DNA of 64,000 bases, taken from Poa pratensis (Eukaryota > Streptophyta > Magnoliopsida > Poales > Poaceae). Position 1 is the first letter of the stretch. Each line of letters starts with the position of its first letter. The stretch covers positions 47,068,111 to 47,132,110 of the forward strand of contig CAMZMU010000080.1 in assembly GCA_947311845.1 (NCBI GenBank). The letters run 5' to 3'. The notes under the pieces were generated by a model that did no database searches, was not told the origin of the DNA, and saw nothing but the letters and a program-made list of their open reading frames with translations. Positions 53,799 to 64,000 of the stretch are shown piece by piece. A program made the translations under genes and the position numbers.

Positions 53799-54133
53799 AA
53801 GTGGAATCCCACTACTTCAAGAAGATTTATGACAACAAAGTGAAACATGCTTTGCCTAGATCCGTTGCCCCTGCTAGTGACTCCTTCATGAGAGATGCAC
53901 ACTCTAGTGGTGCACACCGTCAGACAGCTGTCCCCTCCCTTGCTCCTAAGGTCAAGAAGTTGAACTGGTTTCAGAAGCACATTATGTGCATGCATGTTGA
54001 TATCCGCAAGAGCCAGTATGATGCTTATCTTCAGGGTCAGAACATCATCTCCAGGCTTCCACGCCTTCCAGAGGACCCCCCAGCCCCTCTTGCCCCTCTT
54101 TCCTATGAAAAATGGAATGAAGGCGCTCAGGTT
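53799..54133 (+). pseudogene. Gypsy gag-like remnant
   Basis: An open stretch with KVKKLNWFQKHIMCMHVDIR, then KSQYDAYLQGQNIISRLPRL, a Pro-rich SEDPPAPLAPLS-like part and YEKWNEGAQ. The C-M-x-V-D-I-R-K-x-x-Y-D-A-Y pattern followed by Pro-rich and YxxW is familiar from gag or linker regions of cereal gypsy elements. It is cut at the left by the Tat LTR and at the right by the putative LTR at 54134. Assignment is tentative. Confidence 0.45.
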
Positions 54134-55148
54134 CTGATGAGGATATATACATGAATTATGATGATTGTCCATGTTTGAACTGGAAGGAAATATTGAGTCT
54201 AACCAATGATTATTATAAGGTGAACTCATTCCTAGTTAGACATGATAATTTGATTTATAAGAATGTTATACTACCTAAGATATTGTATTTATGTTTCATT
54301 AGGTGTGAGTTAATGGAGAGCATGGCGCATGAACAAGAAGAAGAGCGCAAGGAATGGAGATCGTTGACAACCATCGAGGTGGCTAGCACGAGGGAGTCGA
54401 GGGAGGAAGTGGAGCCATCACGCAAAGGAGGGTTGGTGCAAACATGGAAAGATCATCTCCAATTCGGATTAAAGATTGGTTCAGATTCGGTTCGGACAGA
54501 TAGAAGTACCGAATTTGAAACGAGCACGGTTTCCTCATACGGACTCCAAATAAGGCAAATAAGCAATTGTTGGAAAGATAATTACAAGGGCTTTCCAAGG
54601 GGTAGGGCCGCACCTACCGGTTCGCGACGGAAAAGGCTGCGTGGTCAAAACAAGTCGACGGTCGTTTCTGCCAGATTCCAAATAGAGTCCTCTCAAGTTA
54701 GGAAAGTTAGAGATAAGATTGATTTCGGGTCCAACCCTATGTTGGACGTCCAACAGCCTTTATATAGGCTTGTAATTCGTGGCTTTTAGGCTCAGACCAC
54801 GTTTTGATTAAAACCCTAGATTGGATTGCTAACCATTCATCTATCAGAATTTCTCTTTGTTTCGATCAGGAGTTCATTCCCTCCACTTTGTTGCGATCTG
54901 GAGGTTATTGCTACCAAAGTTTGAGTGTGATCTGTTGTTCCACTGAGAATTAGTAGATTGCAGAAACCGCTTCGTGGTCGACGGCTACGTTGCAGCAGTG
55001 TGAGGCGTTGTGAATATCCGTTGGGTTGAAGAGCTGTTGCATTGGCAATGGGGGAGCAGCCGGAGAGTTCGTCAGAATCTCACAAGTTATCTTCCACCAT
55101 CATCCATCTACCCGCGGCTCACTGAGAAGATCGGGCAACCCCATATCA
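54134..55148 (+). repeat. Putative orphan LTR with TATA box and adjoining PBS
   Basis: The segment begins TGATGAGGATAT and ends CCCCATATCA. Three bases later comes TGGTATCAGATTTCC (from 55152), an initiator tRNA-Met type PBS. TATATA at 54761-54766 lies within CCTTTATATAGGC, and transcribed-leader-like sequence follows. These three signs in order support an LTR, yet no second copy was found in the window, so the limits are provisional. Confidence 0.5.
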
Positions 55149-56396
55149 TCTTGGTATCAGATTTCCAGCGTTTACTCGGTGAGCATCCATCAATCCATCC
55201 ATAGTTTAGTTTTATTTTTGTCCTATACAGAAAAAGCCCCACAAAAATATTTGCCATAGCCTTAGTTTTGCATCGGTTCATCTCGTTTAGTTGCTGATCG
55301 TGTCCTTTTTGCGTTCCTTTTCTTCCGATCTAAGTCTAGTTGCGTCTAGATATTTCACTTCTTTGCATATGTTTTGTCGTCGGAGTCCTGATCCAATTAA
55401 ATTTGCTGCCGCACGCTTTGAGAGGAATCTCTGTTACATGAGGTGTTGGTTTGAGCAGAGACTTTTCCAGCACGTGAGTCCAAGCAGCAAAGAAAAGGGA
55501 AAGACAAGTTTGGATCAATTTGAGCTGCCGTTTTTCTGGTTCCCGTGCCGCATATGTGTGTTGTTGTTTCCGTGTTTGATCACAGTCCGAGCTTAGATCG
55601 AGTAGGTATCTGTTTTCGTCCGTCTTTTAATTTCCTGATACCTTTTGATCCGAGTCTTCCGTTCGCTAACCTTAGGTAAAAACCTGTCTATTTTGGTGTG
55701 TAGAACTTTCCTACGACACTAGTAATTTTTTGCTCAAGGGTTGCTCATGTATAGGTTTGGAAAGTGCAGTTTATTTTTGGCAGAGTTATCGTTTTGCTCC
55801 CGTGACATATTTGTGTGGCCTGGTATATAAAAAAAAGAGAAAAAAAAATAAGAAGAAAGAAAAGTCCCAAAATTACTGTAGCTACAGTACCAATCGAAAA
55901 AGAAAGAAAAAGAGGCCAGAATTTTATTCATATCAGTTCTGTTTGGAGCATTGTTTGCGAATTATATTCCTGCCTTGCACTAGTAGAATTGAGCAATCTT
56001 GTGTCCTTATCGTTGAGCTGTTTGCTAGCGTCTCTCCTGTGCATTGCAACACGAGCATTTCTTCGACATATAAATTATCAGCTCATCCCTATAGTTGCAA
56101 TTACCCCCATTTATATCCACCGTGTGCGTTTCCGAGTGTTTTCGTGTCATACGATGCACTAGTCTTTGTGAATTGGTGTAGTTAGGTTTTCCTAAGCCAA
56201 GCTCCACTAAATACCCTGATTCTGTTGTGTGACACTTTGAGACCCATAATATTCGCTTCACCCCATCCGTGCACGTTCTGCCCCTATGAGTGGTAAGCTT
56301 TGCTATTCACTTTGGAACGGTAAGATTCACAATTTCTTTTGGTTTTTGAGTGAGTTGTGAGAGTTCCACCATATTCATACATAGCTGCAATATCCT
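55149..56396 (+). other. Leader-like non-coding region after the orphan LTR
   Basis: T-rich, with A-rich stretches (AAAAAAGAGAAAAAAAAATA near 55830). Short frames only. It would be the 5' untranslated part of an element whose first frame is at 56397 or whose gag has decayed. No motif was recognised. Confidence 0.4.
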
Positions 56397-57554
56397 TTGT
56401 ATTTACTAATCATGGTTGTTCCTCACAAGGAGAAACCATTACCATTAAAGTTTTTGTGCAGCGACTTGTTCTGGGTGGAGGATTGTGTTGTGATGTCTGA
56501 TTCAGGTTTGTTCCACTTCACGTCGGATATCAGTGGTAGACATACTGCAATTACCATTGATAATGGTTCTTTAACGAACTTGGTTAGTATTGAGGTTGTT
56601 GAAAAGCTGCAGTTGGTTACATGTCGCAAAATTTCGCCATATATGTTAGCTACTTTTGATGATTCACTTCCAATTACTCATATCGCATGTGTTCCTCTAA
56701 CAATTTATGGCCATACTGTTCGCATTTACTGTGATGTGATTCCTAGAGCACTTAATAGTTGTCATCTTTTGTTGGGAAAGAAATGGTGCGATGAATTTCA
56801 GATTGTTTTTGGTGGTGATCATCCTGATCCCCATATCTTCTGGAATAATAAGCAAACTTGGTTAGCATATACACGACTTAAAAAAATTCAGGAGGTTAGG
56901 CGTCAAAACCTATGTCCCCCTATTATTCCGACAGATAAATTGAGTGCTTCCACCATAGGTGCTATTGAGCGTATAAACATTCAGGGTGATAGTTTGATTG
57001 TTCCACAAAATTCAGGAGTGAAAGTTGACGACACATGTGAGGTTTCCACTAATGTAATCATCTCTACTCCTAGTGTTGTTTCTTGTGATATGCAGGTTGC
57101 TTTTGAAGAAAGGGAGCCATTTGTGTTACAACCTGCATCACCGCTTGAGGACGATGTTCCAGTGAGTACTAATATAGGTACTGATTCGGAGCTGCAACCA
57201 GCATGTGAGTCACTTTGTGAGTATAATTGTTCGCTGGTTGGTACTTGTGATTTGAACTACACACATGTTTCAGCACCATGTGATGCATTGCAAAATTCGA
57301 ATTTTGATTAGGTGGTACTGATTACAAATAAAGAGATCCTTGCTAAAATACCACCAACTGATATTTTGTATTACATCATGCTAGATGAACCTATTACCGT
57401 GAGTTGTGCTATGAATAAGATTGCTGAAATTTTATATTTACATTCTAGCACCTATGCCAATTGCTTCAGATTTTATTTAATTGGTGACTATAGCATGAAC
57501 AAGAATTTTTGGTGGATCACATATGCATTACCTATGATAAAATTGTTGAATTAA
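56397..57554 (+). pseudogene. Retropepsin-like domain protein of an LTR element
   Basis: Frame 56397-57311 (304 codons; the in-context ATG is probably MVVPHKEKPLPLKF at 56412), then the same frame again at 57312-57554 after a TAG. Residues 48-135 read like a plant gypsy protease: HTAITIDNGSLTNLVSIEVV (D-N-G where D-S/T-G is usual), a hydrophobic strand CVPLTIYGHTVRIYCDVIP, and the second-half block CHLLLGKKWCDEF, equivalent to the common ILLGRPW. The usual zinc knuckle and RT are missing on either side. After it the sequence is Ser/Val/Pro-rich with no motif. Loss of the Ser/Thr at the active site suggests no protease activity, or a non-enzymatic use of the fold. Confidence 0.55.
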
Positions 57555-60500
57555 ACCGTTCTATTTTCAGTCCTATATGCTATGTGTCGAAATCTTTTTG
57601 CTTTGGGACAATAACTAATCTATTATATTATTAAAACAACAAACAATCAGCGGTGGAGATTTACCAATATAAAGTTACGATAACTCAATGGCTGAGATTT
57701 AACAAACACGAAGTCAGGATACGCGGTCTCACGTTGTTGCACGAAACAGCCAGACTCTACGTGACCCCTTTATTTTTTTTCCTATTGTTTCAGGTACGTG
57801 TTGATTATGATTATTTTATATGAGAAAAAAGAGGCCATGCTTTCCAAAGGAACGAAGGGAGTTGAGAATAATCAATGGTCTAGATATAGATTCATCGCGT
57901 GAGCGCAGCTAGAAGTACGTCTCGGATACGACTAAAAAGAAGGTAAAATAAATTAAACGTAGTCAAATCAATTCCTTCTTCAACAAGGAGACTGTCGCAT
58001 CTGATCCTTCCCATACGCCCTGCCTCATCGCGAGTTTTAGTCGACTTTTCTGTTGAAACCGTAGCAGCACAGCGCATCATAATCGTTTGTTTGTCATCGG
58101 AGGACCTCTACGCGGCGCATGCCAAGAGCAGGTGTGATTTCCCTCCGGGGCAACCTGGCATATACGATTGCTGTCCTAGGCAATCAAGAAAGCCACGGCC
58201 GGGCGGCCGGCGGCCTCGCTCCGCCACATCAGGCACCAGCCAGGTCGCCACGCAAAGCCTAGATCACGCCTGCGATCACGATCTGTGTGGCCGTAACACA
58301 ATCACATGGAATCTGAATCGACGAGCTGGATTGGACTACAACGTTGAGCCTGCAGGACGACGAGTTCAGGGGCACCAGCGTACAGGTGCAGCCAGCCAAC
58401 CACTATGTTGTACTTGTACGAAGCTCATGAATTTGTAGTCCAGCGTCTTGCCTGCATGATGAAAGCATTGATTCTGAGGTCATAAGCTCTATCAAATTCA
58501 ATCGGATGATATCAGTGGCCATATTATGGTGATCCGTTCGTGAGAAGAATTGCAAATGATATTTTTTCTGTTTCTTTTTTGCAGGGTAAATACGTATCCT
58601 TAATTCCTTATGCAAGCGAATTTATAAAATAAAGGCGAATGATTATTATTTGTTTCTCACGGTTTCTACACTACGGTGGTTCCTGTCAAGAAAATTGGTG
58701 CGAGCATTCTCTTCCCAAAGTTTGGTAAGTGTAAATCTACTCATGCCACTAAATTTCCTAATGGTCGTATCTTTGCTTGGTATGTTGCACAAAACAGCCC
58801 AGGAAAATAAGATTGGTTGAATGCCAACTACAACCGAAAAAGATTGGTGATAGAAAATAAAAGTGTTGGCGTTTCTGTATGCCATCTACTGAAGCTTACA
58901 ACCTCGGTTCATGTAAACGTTATGGCCTTTGTTTATATATTTTATTTTGCAAGTGGCATATCCTTTTCGATAATGGTTTGTAGAATACATGATAATAATA
59001 TTTCGTTTTGTTTACTGCAATCTATCTATTTACTCTCGCGATAGAGTAGGACATGTGTATCCCCTATCCAGGGATGCACAAATTATGTTTTGGTCTGGTC
59101 GTGAACTCTTGATAGTGTTGTTTGCAGAGATAGAGTGATATATATAGGTTATCAACTTGAGCGTTTTTCCCATTTTTTTCCTACTTGGTTAGCTTTCATC
59201 TACAGTATTTGCTGTTGTTTTCACATATGTCATGAGTTCACAATTTTCAATTTATTCTACTGTATGTAGATGGAGATTGCTGACTAAGAGCTGCAATGTT
59301 ATCAAGGATTAGCACACGGACACAAATTCATAGCGGCATGTCGGACCCTCGCAAATAATCCAACCACACGTCCATAGGCATGTCGGACCATTGAGAGCTC
59401 AAACACACGCGGCGATGCCATGACGCCCAGTTAATCGGAAGCAAAAAAACAGCAACACCCAGTACAAGCATAGTGGATCGACGGCATGACGGGGATGCTT
59501 ACAATATGCGCCCACGCCGCTTGAACTGGACTCGCGACTTCAGCATGTCAAACGTATCGAAACAAGCATAACATCAACGCCGTCAACGTAAGGTAAGATT
59601 GTCGATCTCCCACTCGGTGTGTTTCGAGATACAACTTTCTTAGAAAAAACCTACAACAAAAAACCGTTTGTTAAAATCTCTTGAAGGTAACAATAATATG
59701 GTTTATAAGAAGTTTTGAGTGACCTAACCAAAAGAGGACACACGAACATCACTAAAGTGAGTAATGGGAAGAGTATATTGTTTAAACCTCTAAGGATACT
59801 CTTTACATATTTGACAACAGTTTTGTCTATTGCTTACACTACTACAAATTTATTTTTCATTCAGTTTCGAAGTGTGATAAAATTCATATTTTTATCGGTA
59901 AGAAACTAGCAAATAAGTCTTATCGATCAAAGATCAACCAGACATCTATATATTTGTTTGACAATATTAAAGTTTTAGAATCTACAACAAAAGCAACCAG
60001 TCAGCAATAAAAATTTACATTTATGTACAATACATAGGTAAACAAGGTGAAAACAATCATCCGAACTTTTTCCACTTTACTATGATTCATTTCCTTGCTG
60101 GCGTACCGTTTTTCTAGACACATGATTTTTAATATTTCTAGAGATAGTTAATTAATTTTTCATTTTATTATACAGAATAATATCTTAAGCATTGTTAAAG
60201 GCATTGTTGCTTAATCTTTTTAGAGATAGAGTTAAAGACATTGTTGCTTAAGATATTATTCTGTATAATAAAAGGAAGAATTAATGCTTAAAATTAATTT
60301 CAGAGTTAAAGGCATTGTTGCTTAAGATATTATTCTGTATATAAATGGAAAAAATGTTCTGTTTGAAACTGACTGGTCTGGATTATTTCATTTTTTCCAT
60401 TTATATGTGTACTTCTGAAATTAATCTACGGAGCAACTAATCCAGACCAATCAGTTTCATAAACTTTGTATTACCCTTTAAAAGACTTCCAAATATGTTT

Positions 60501-60926
60501 AATCACCCCTCATCTCTATGGCGCTTAGTCCTCAAGTTTCCTTCTATCTAAGACATGTCTATGTTTCTATCTATCAAATACAAGTACAATTCCTCACGTA
60601 TAGACTGTCAACGATAGCAAGTTACTATTTCTGTTACCCGTAGTGGAAATCATTTTATTGTCTGAAGCTAAATAAAATGCGACGGAAGTGTTCAGCATAC
60701 AATACTTTAGAGGTGTGCAGAATGTAAAACAAAAATAAATAACGACAGTTCGTATTTCTAAATATCACAAAGGCACATCTCATGACAGCCTACATATATG
60801 TTTGGATACATTGTTTCTATAGAATGCAACTCTCATTTCATAAATCAAATTTGAAACCAAGTCCATGTGAAATCCATATAAAGCCAAATTTCAAATCAAG
60901 TTCGTATATAAATTAACCATTGTATT
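57555..60926. other. AT-rich spacer without recognised genes
   Basis: 3.4 kb between retroelements. The subregion 58090-58440 is GC-richer, with a 115-codon frame of no recognisable family. TCTATTATATTATTAAAA at 57617-57634 looks like a Helitron 5' end, but no matching 3' hairpin and CTRR end were found. Inverted and direct repeats are concentrated at 60155-60470. No tRNA or other RNA gene was recognised. Confidence 0.45.
60155..60470. repeat. Cluster of interleaved inverted and direct repeats
   Basis: TTATTATACAGAATAATATC (60165-60186 region) is inverted at 60245-60272 and again at 60315-60345. GTTAAAGGCATTGTTGCTTA is direct at about 60197, 60230 (one base changed) and 60304. Two further inverted pairs overlap: ATAAATGGAAAAAATG against CATTTTTTCCATTTAT, and GAAACTGACTGGTCTGGATT against ATCCAGACCAATCAGTTTC. 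Coordinates are read by eye. Confidence 0.7.
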
Positions 60927-61997
60927 TGATGTAGGTTGGTCCCGATTTTCACGGATTTGGGCGGAGGGATCGATGAACACGAAGAACAAGGGATGAACAC
61001 AAGAACACAGAGGGGAAAACACCAAAACAAGGATAACTAGCAAGTAGCAACTCAGCAAGATTCTACTGGTAACAAGCCCCAAGGGTAGCCCCCAATTCTC
61101 CTCTCCCAAGCACACCTTACTCTTAGGATTGTTTGTCCAATTGGTCAATCCAAACCAATCCAATCTAGCCACTACAAGATGGAAGATTAGCAAGTAGCAA
61201 ACTACAAGAGGAGGCCTTGGTATCCACGAAGGGATCTTCTCCACTAGGGGAGGTCTTGGTTCATCTCCACAAGGGGAGGCCTTGATTCATCTCCATAGGA
61301 GGAAAGGACCACTTTGAGAAGAAGGAGCAAGGCTCTACTCTAATCCCAAATCATAGTCTAACCCTAACCCTAGGAAGAGGACGTCCTATTTATAGTCTAG
61401 GTCCGAAAAGAGGATAAGATTACAAGGCACGAGAGCCTTTTCAGCACGCAGGCTCCCCACGCCGGTAGTACCGGGCTTGGCGCGGTAGTACCGGCAAGGG
61501 AGTAGTACCGGGCTCCGGGGCGGTACTACCGGGAAAGATCAGCCGCGAGTCCAGTAGCTCCTGGTAGATGCGGTAGTGGATGCGGTAGTGGACGCGGTAG
61601 TACCGCGCCGGCATGTGGCGGTAGTACCGGGGCGGCGAGACGCGGTAGTAACGGTGCGGGCAGTCGCTCCTTCAGGTGACACGTCAGACGGCGGCGGTAG
61701 TACCGGGTCGTGTCCGTTAGTACCGCCTGATGCAGTTTGGGCTTCATCTTCTTCTTCTTGGCTTCTCTCTTGTCCATCTTCTTGGGTCTTCTCTTGGTCA
61801 TCTTCTCCACTCCATTGTGGGTCGTCGTCAAGGTGGTTCCTGAGTATGCACAAGTATCCTTATGAAGTAGCAACCCATTCAAAGGAGTGTCGAGATCACA
61901 CATAGATAGGAGTGAATTCACCTTATCATGGAGAGCTTTGACTCTTGCTCTTGTCATTGGGCCACTTGTTGTAGGAGCCGTAGGTTGGGCTACATCA
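60927..61997 (-). repeat. 3' LTR of the gypsy element at the right edge
   Basis: 1,071 bp, minus-strand ends TGATGTAGCCC and CCTACATCA. It contains a dense array of GCGGTAGTACCG motifs at 61455-61720 and a TATA box at 61386. Its downstream half shares the block CCCTAGTGGAGAAGATCC with the LTR at 45925. Confidence 0.85.
61386..61395 (-). promoter_or_regulatory. TATA box in right-edge gypsy LTR
   Basis: Minus strand CTATAAATAG in GACTATAAATAGGACGTCC, between the palindromic array and the leader-like half of the LTR. Confidence 0.65.
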
Positions 61998-62013
61998 TCT
62001 CCCCCCCCCTTGG
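61998..62013 (-). other. Polypurine tract of the right-edge gypsy element
   Basis: Minus strand AAGGGGGGGGGAGA precedes the LTR start TGATGTAG. Confidence 0.85.
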
Positions 62014-64000
62014 AAAAGAGTCGTCCTCGACTCTTGGTCATCCTCATCGCTTGATGTTCCAAGGTATGGCGATAGGTCGGCGACGTTGAAGGTGTCATGG
62101 ACCAAGTGTTTGGAGTGGAGATGTCGATCTTGTAGGCATTGTCGTTGATGCGCTTGATAACCTTGAAAGGTCCATCTCCACGAGGGTGAAGCTTGGACTT
62201 CCTTGCATCCGGAAAGCGATCTTTGCGAAGGTGTAGCCAACAAGGTCTCCTTCTTCAAATATCATGGCGCGCTTGTGTTTGTTCATCTTCGTAGCATGGT
62301 CTTTGTTGTGCTTCTCAAGCGTAGTTCTTGTTTCCTCATGGAGCTTCTTCATGTAAGCGGCTCGCTTGTCGAAGTCCATGTTAACTTGCTCACGGAGTGG
62401 AAGTGGTAGCATGTCGAGCGCGGTGTAGGGGTTGGAGCCATAGACGATCTCGAAGGGTGTTCTCTTTGTTGCGCGATGTAGTGCTCGATTGTAGGCGAAC
62501 TCGGCGTGTGGGATGCACTCTTCCCAATTCTTCAAGTTAGGCTTGATCAACACACGAAGGAGTGTAGATAGGCTTCGGTTCACCACTTCGGTTTGGCCAT
62601 CGGTTTGAGGGTGGTATGCGGTGGAGAATAGTTGCTTGATTCCCATCTTGGCCATCAAAGTCTTCCAAAAATAGCTCACGAACTTGACGTCACGATCCGA
62701 CACAATGGTCTTTGGCACGCCATGAAGACGGACGATTTCCCTGAAAAACAAAGTAGCAATGTGTGAAGCATCGTCGTCTTGTTGCAAGGTATAAAGTGTG
62801 CCATTTTAGAGAAGCGATCAATGACGACAAAGATGGAATCCTTGTTTGTTTTAGTGCGTGGGAGTCCTAAGACAAAATCCATAGCTATATCGGACCATGG
62901 GTGATGTGGAATAGGCAAAGGTGTATATAAGCCATGAGAGTTTAGAGTAGACTTAGCTTTGAGACATGTAGAACATCGTCGAACTAGGCGTTCCACATCA
63001 CGCTTCATTCTTGGCCAATAGTAGTTGGTGGCGAGCATGGCGTAGGTCTTGTCGCGGCCAAAGTGACCCATGAGTGTTCCTCCATGAGATTCCTTCAAAA
63101 GGACCAAACGAAGCGAAGACTCGGGTATACATAGTTTGTTAGCCTTAAACAAGAAACCTTGTGCAAATAGAAATCACCAATTCCTTTGTGCTCCGAACAT
63201 TGAGCGAAAATGTCTCCAAAGAAAGCATCGGTAGCATACAACTCTTTATCTCATCCAAACCCAAGACACTAATGTCAAGACGTGTAAGTAGGTTGGCCTT
63301 GCGGGATAGAGCATCCGCGACCACATTGTCTTTACCTTTCTTGTATTTGATTAAAAGTAAAGACTCAATGAACTCAACCCACTTAGCATGTCTTTTGTTC
63401 AAATTTGTTTGACTTTTCAAATATTTCAAGGATTCATGGTCGGAATGAATGACAAATTCCTTAGGACGAAGGTAATGTTGCCACACATCCAAAACACGAA
63501 CCAAAGCAAATAACTCTTTGTCATAAATGGGGTAATTCAAGCGAGCTCCATCTAGTTTCTCACTATGGTATGCGATGGGTCTACCATTTTGCATAAGCAC
63601 TCCACCAATGCCCAATCCACTTGCATCGCATTCAATCTCAAATGTCTTAGAGAAATCCGGAAGGGCAAGGAGTGGTGCTTCGGTTAATAACCGTTTGAGC
63701 TCATTGAAAGCAAAATCATGTGCATTGCCCCAAATGAAAGGTACATTTTCTTTGTAAGTTCATGGAGGGGGCAAGCAATTGTGGAAAAATCCTTGATGAA
63801 ACGGCGGTAAAATCCGGCAAAACCAAGAAAACGTCTCAACTCCTCAAGTGACATCGGAAAAGGCCAAGTCCGAATTGCTTGTATCTTTGCTTCATCAACT
63901 TCGACTCCATCCGAAGAAACAACAAAACCCAAGAAAACAAGTTTGTTGGTGGCAAAAGTGCACTTAGAAAGATTTGCATAAAGCTTTTCATTGCGAAGAA
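62014..64000 (-). pseudogene. Gypsy Pol: RT end, RNase H, integrase, tail
   Basis: Frames in order: 63932-63684 (RT thumb and connection, RRFLGFAGFYRRFIKDFS), 63615-63145 (RNase [21 protein letters not shown] and [11 protein letters not shown]), 63152-62676 (integrase zinc finger [12 protein letters not shown] and [20 protein letters not shown]), and 62787-62095 (integrase core, [16 protein letters not shown] with the second Asp and [13 protein letters not shown] with the Glu, then [11 protein letters not shown]). A further shift moves the GPY/F region and tail; the tail ends in TTLF-type residues just before the PPT. At least four frameshifts. Integrase and RNase H catalytic residues are retained. 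Confidence 0.87.

Larger units (their letters stand above)
60927..64000 (-). mobile_element. Gypsy retrotransposon, 3' half (continues beyond the window)
   Basis: On the minus strand the window enters in RT and passes through RNase H, integrase, a tail peptide and PPT to the 3' LTR (61997-60927). The flank beyond the LTR is GTATT; the second duplication is out of view. RT, RNase H and integrase are each in separate frames, so this copy is defective. The lineage is probably a chromovirus-related group by integrase type ([20 protein letters not shown]), but a chromodomain was not recognised. LTR ends, tail and palindromes link it to the non-autonomous element at 45925. Confidence 0.85.

Noticed and set aside
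57617..57634. Possible Helitron 5' end TCTATTATATTATTAAAA
   Set aside because: No 3' hairpin followed by CTRR and no Rep/helicase fragment was found downstream, so one terminus alone is not enough.
58091..58438. 115-codon frame in the right-hand spacer
   Set aside because: Pro/Arg-rich, no start context, no homology recognised and no splice or promoter signals; not called as a gene.

Overview
This window looks like intergenic DNA from a large grass genome, most likely a Triticeae cereal (wheat, Aegilops, barley or rye). That is inferred from the nested LTR retrotransposons, the CACTA transposon with subterminal repeats, the MULE and MITE types, and one GC-rich grass gene with many short introns. 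No species-diagnostic sequence was identified. Nearly everything is transposable element. The only recognisable host gene is a broken fatty acyl-CoA reductase (FAR) gene at 26627-32029.

Layout. (1) Positions 1-25403 are the 3' part of a CACTA DNA transposon. It is split by a non-autonomous gypsy-type LTR retrotransposon (2957-23831, TSD GCAGT), whose 5' LTR is in turn split by a 14.4-kb chromovirus on the minus strand (3091-17491) with two nearly identical 4.23-kb LTRs. (2) Positions 25404-32559 hold the FAR pseudogene: 11 inferred exons, a TATA box, a premature stop, a frame break, an in-frame deletion, a Pack-MULE-like element in intron 1, a TAA-flanked MITE in intron 2, and a second small MULE in or beside exon 3. 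(3) Positions 32560-35600 are a 5'-truncated LINE with another copy of that small MULE inside it (9-bp TSD). (4) Positions 35601-36760 are unclassified. (5) Positions about 36761-53798 are a Tat-lineage gypsy element on the minus strand (gag, protease, RT-RNase H, second RNase H, integrase, 3' tandem repeats, antisense gene, 5' LTR), missing its 3' LTR. It is interrupted at 45925-52634 by a 6.7-kb LTR element that encodes a CCHC gag-like protein and no reverse transcriptase. (6) Positions 53799-57554 hold gypsy-like remnants, including an orphan LTR-PBS unit and a protease-like ORF. (7) Positions 57555-60926 are AT-rich with no gene seen. (8) Positions 60927-64000 are the 3' half of a gypsy element on the minus strand, with decayed pol and 3' LTR.

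Relationships. The 6.7-kb non-autonomous element and the 3'-terminal gypsy element share LTR ends, the PPT/LTR junction, a short peptide just before the PPT, LTR leader blocks and arrays of a GGTAGTACC palindrome, so the second is a candidate autonomous partner of the first. Two unrelated-looking gypsy elements (2957-23831 and 36761-53798) both carry a tandem-repeat array next to the 3' end of an antisense, multi-exon, coiled-coil gene. By-eye LTR divergence (about 0.1% for the chromovirus, 1.2% for the 6.7-kb element, 2% for the outer element at 2957) agrees with the nesting order. Exon limits, LTR ages and lineages are readings by eye, not computed alignments.
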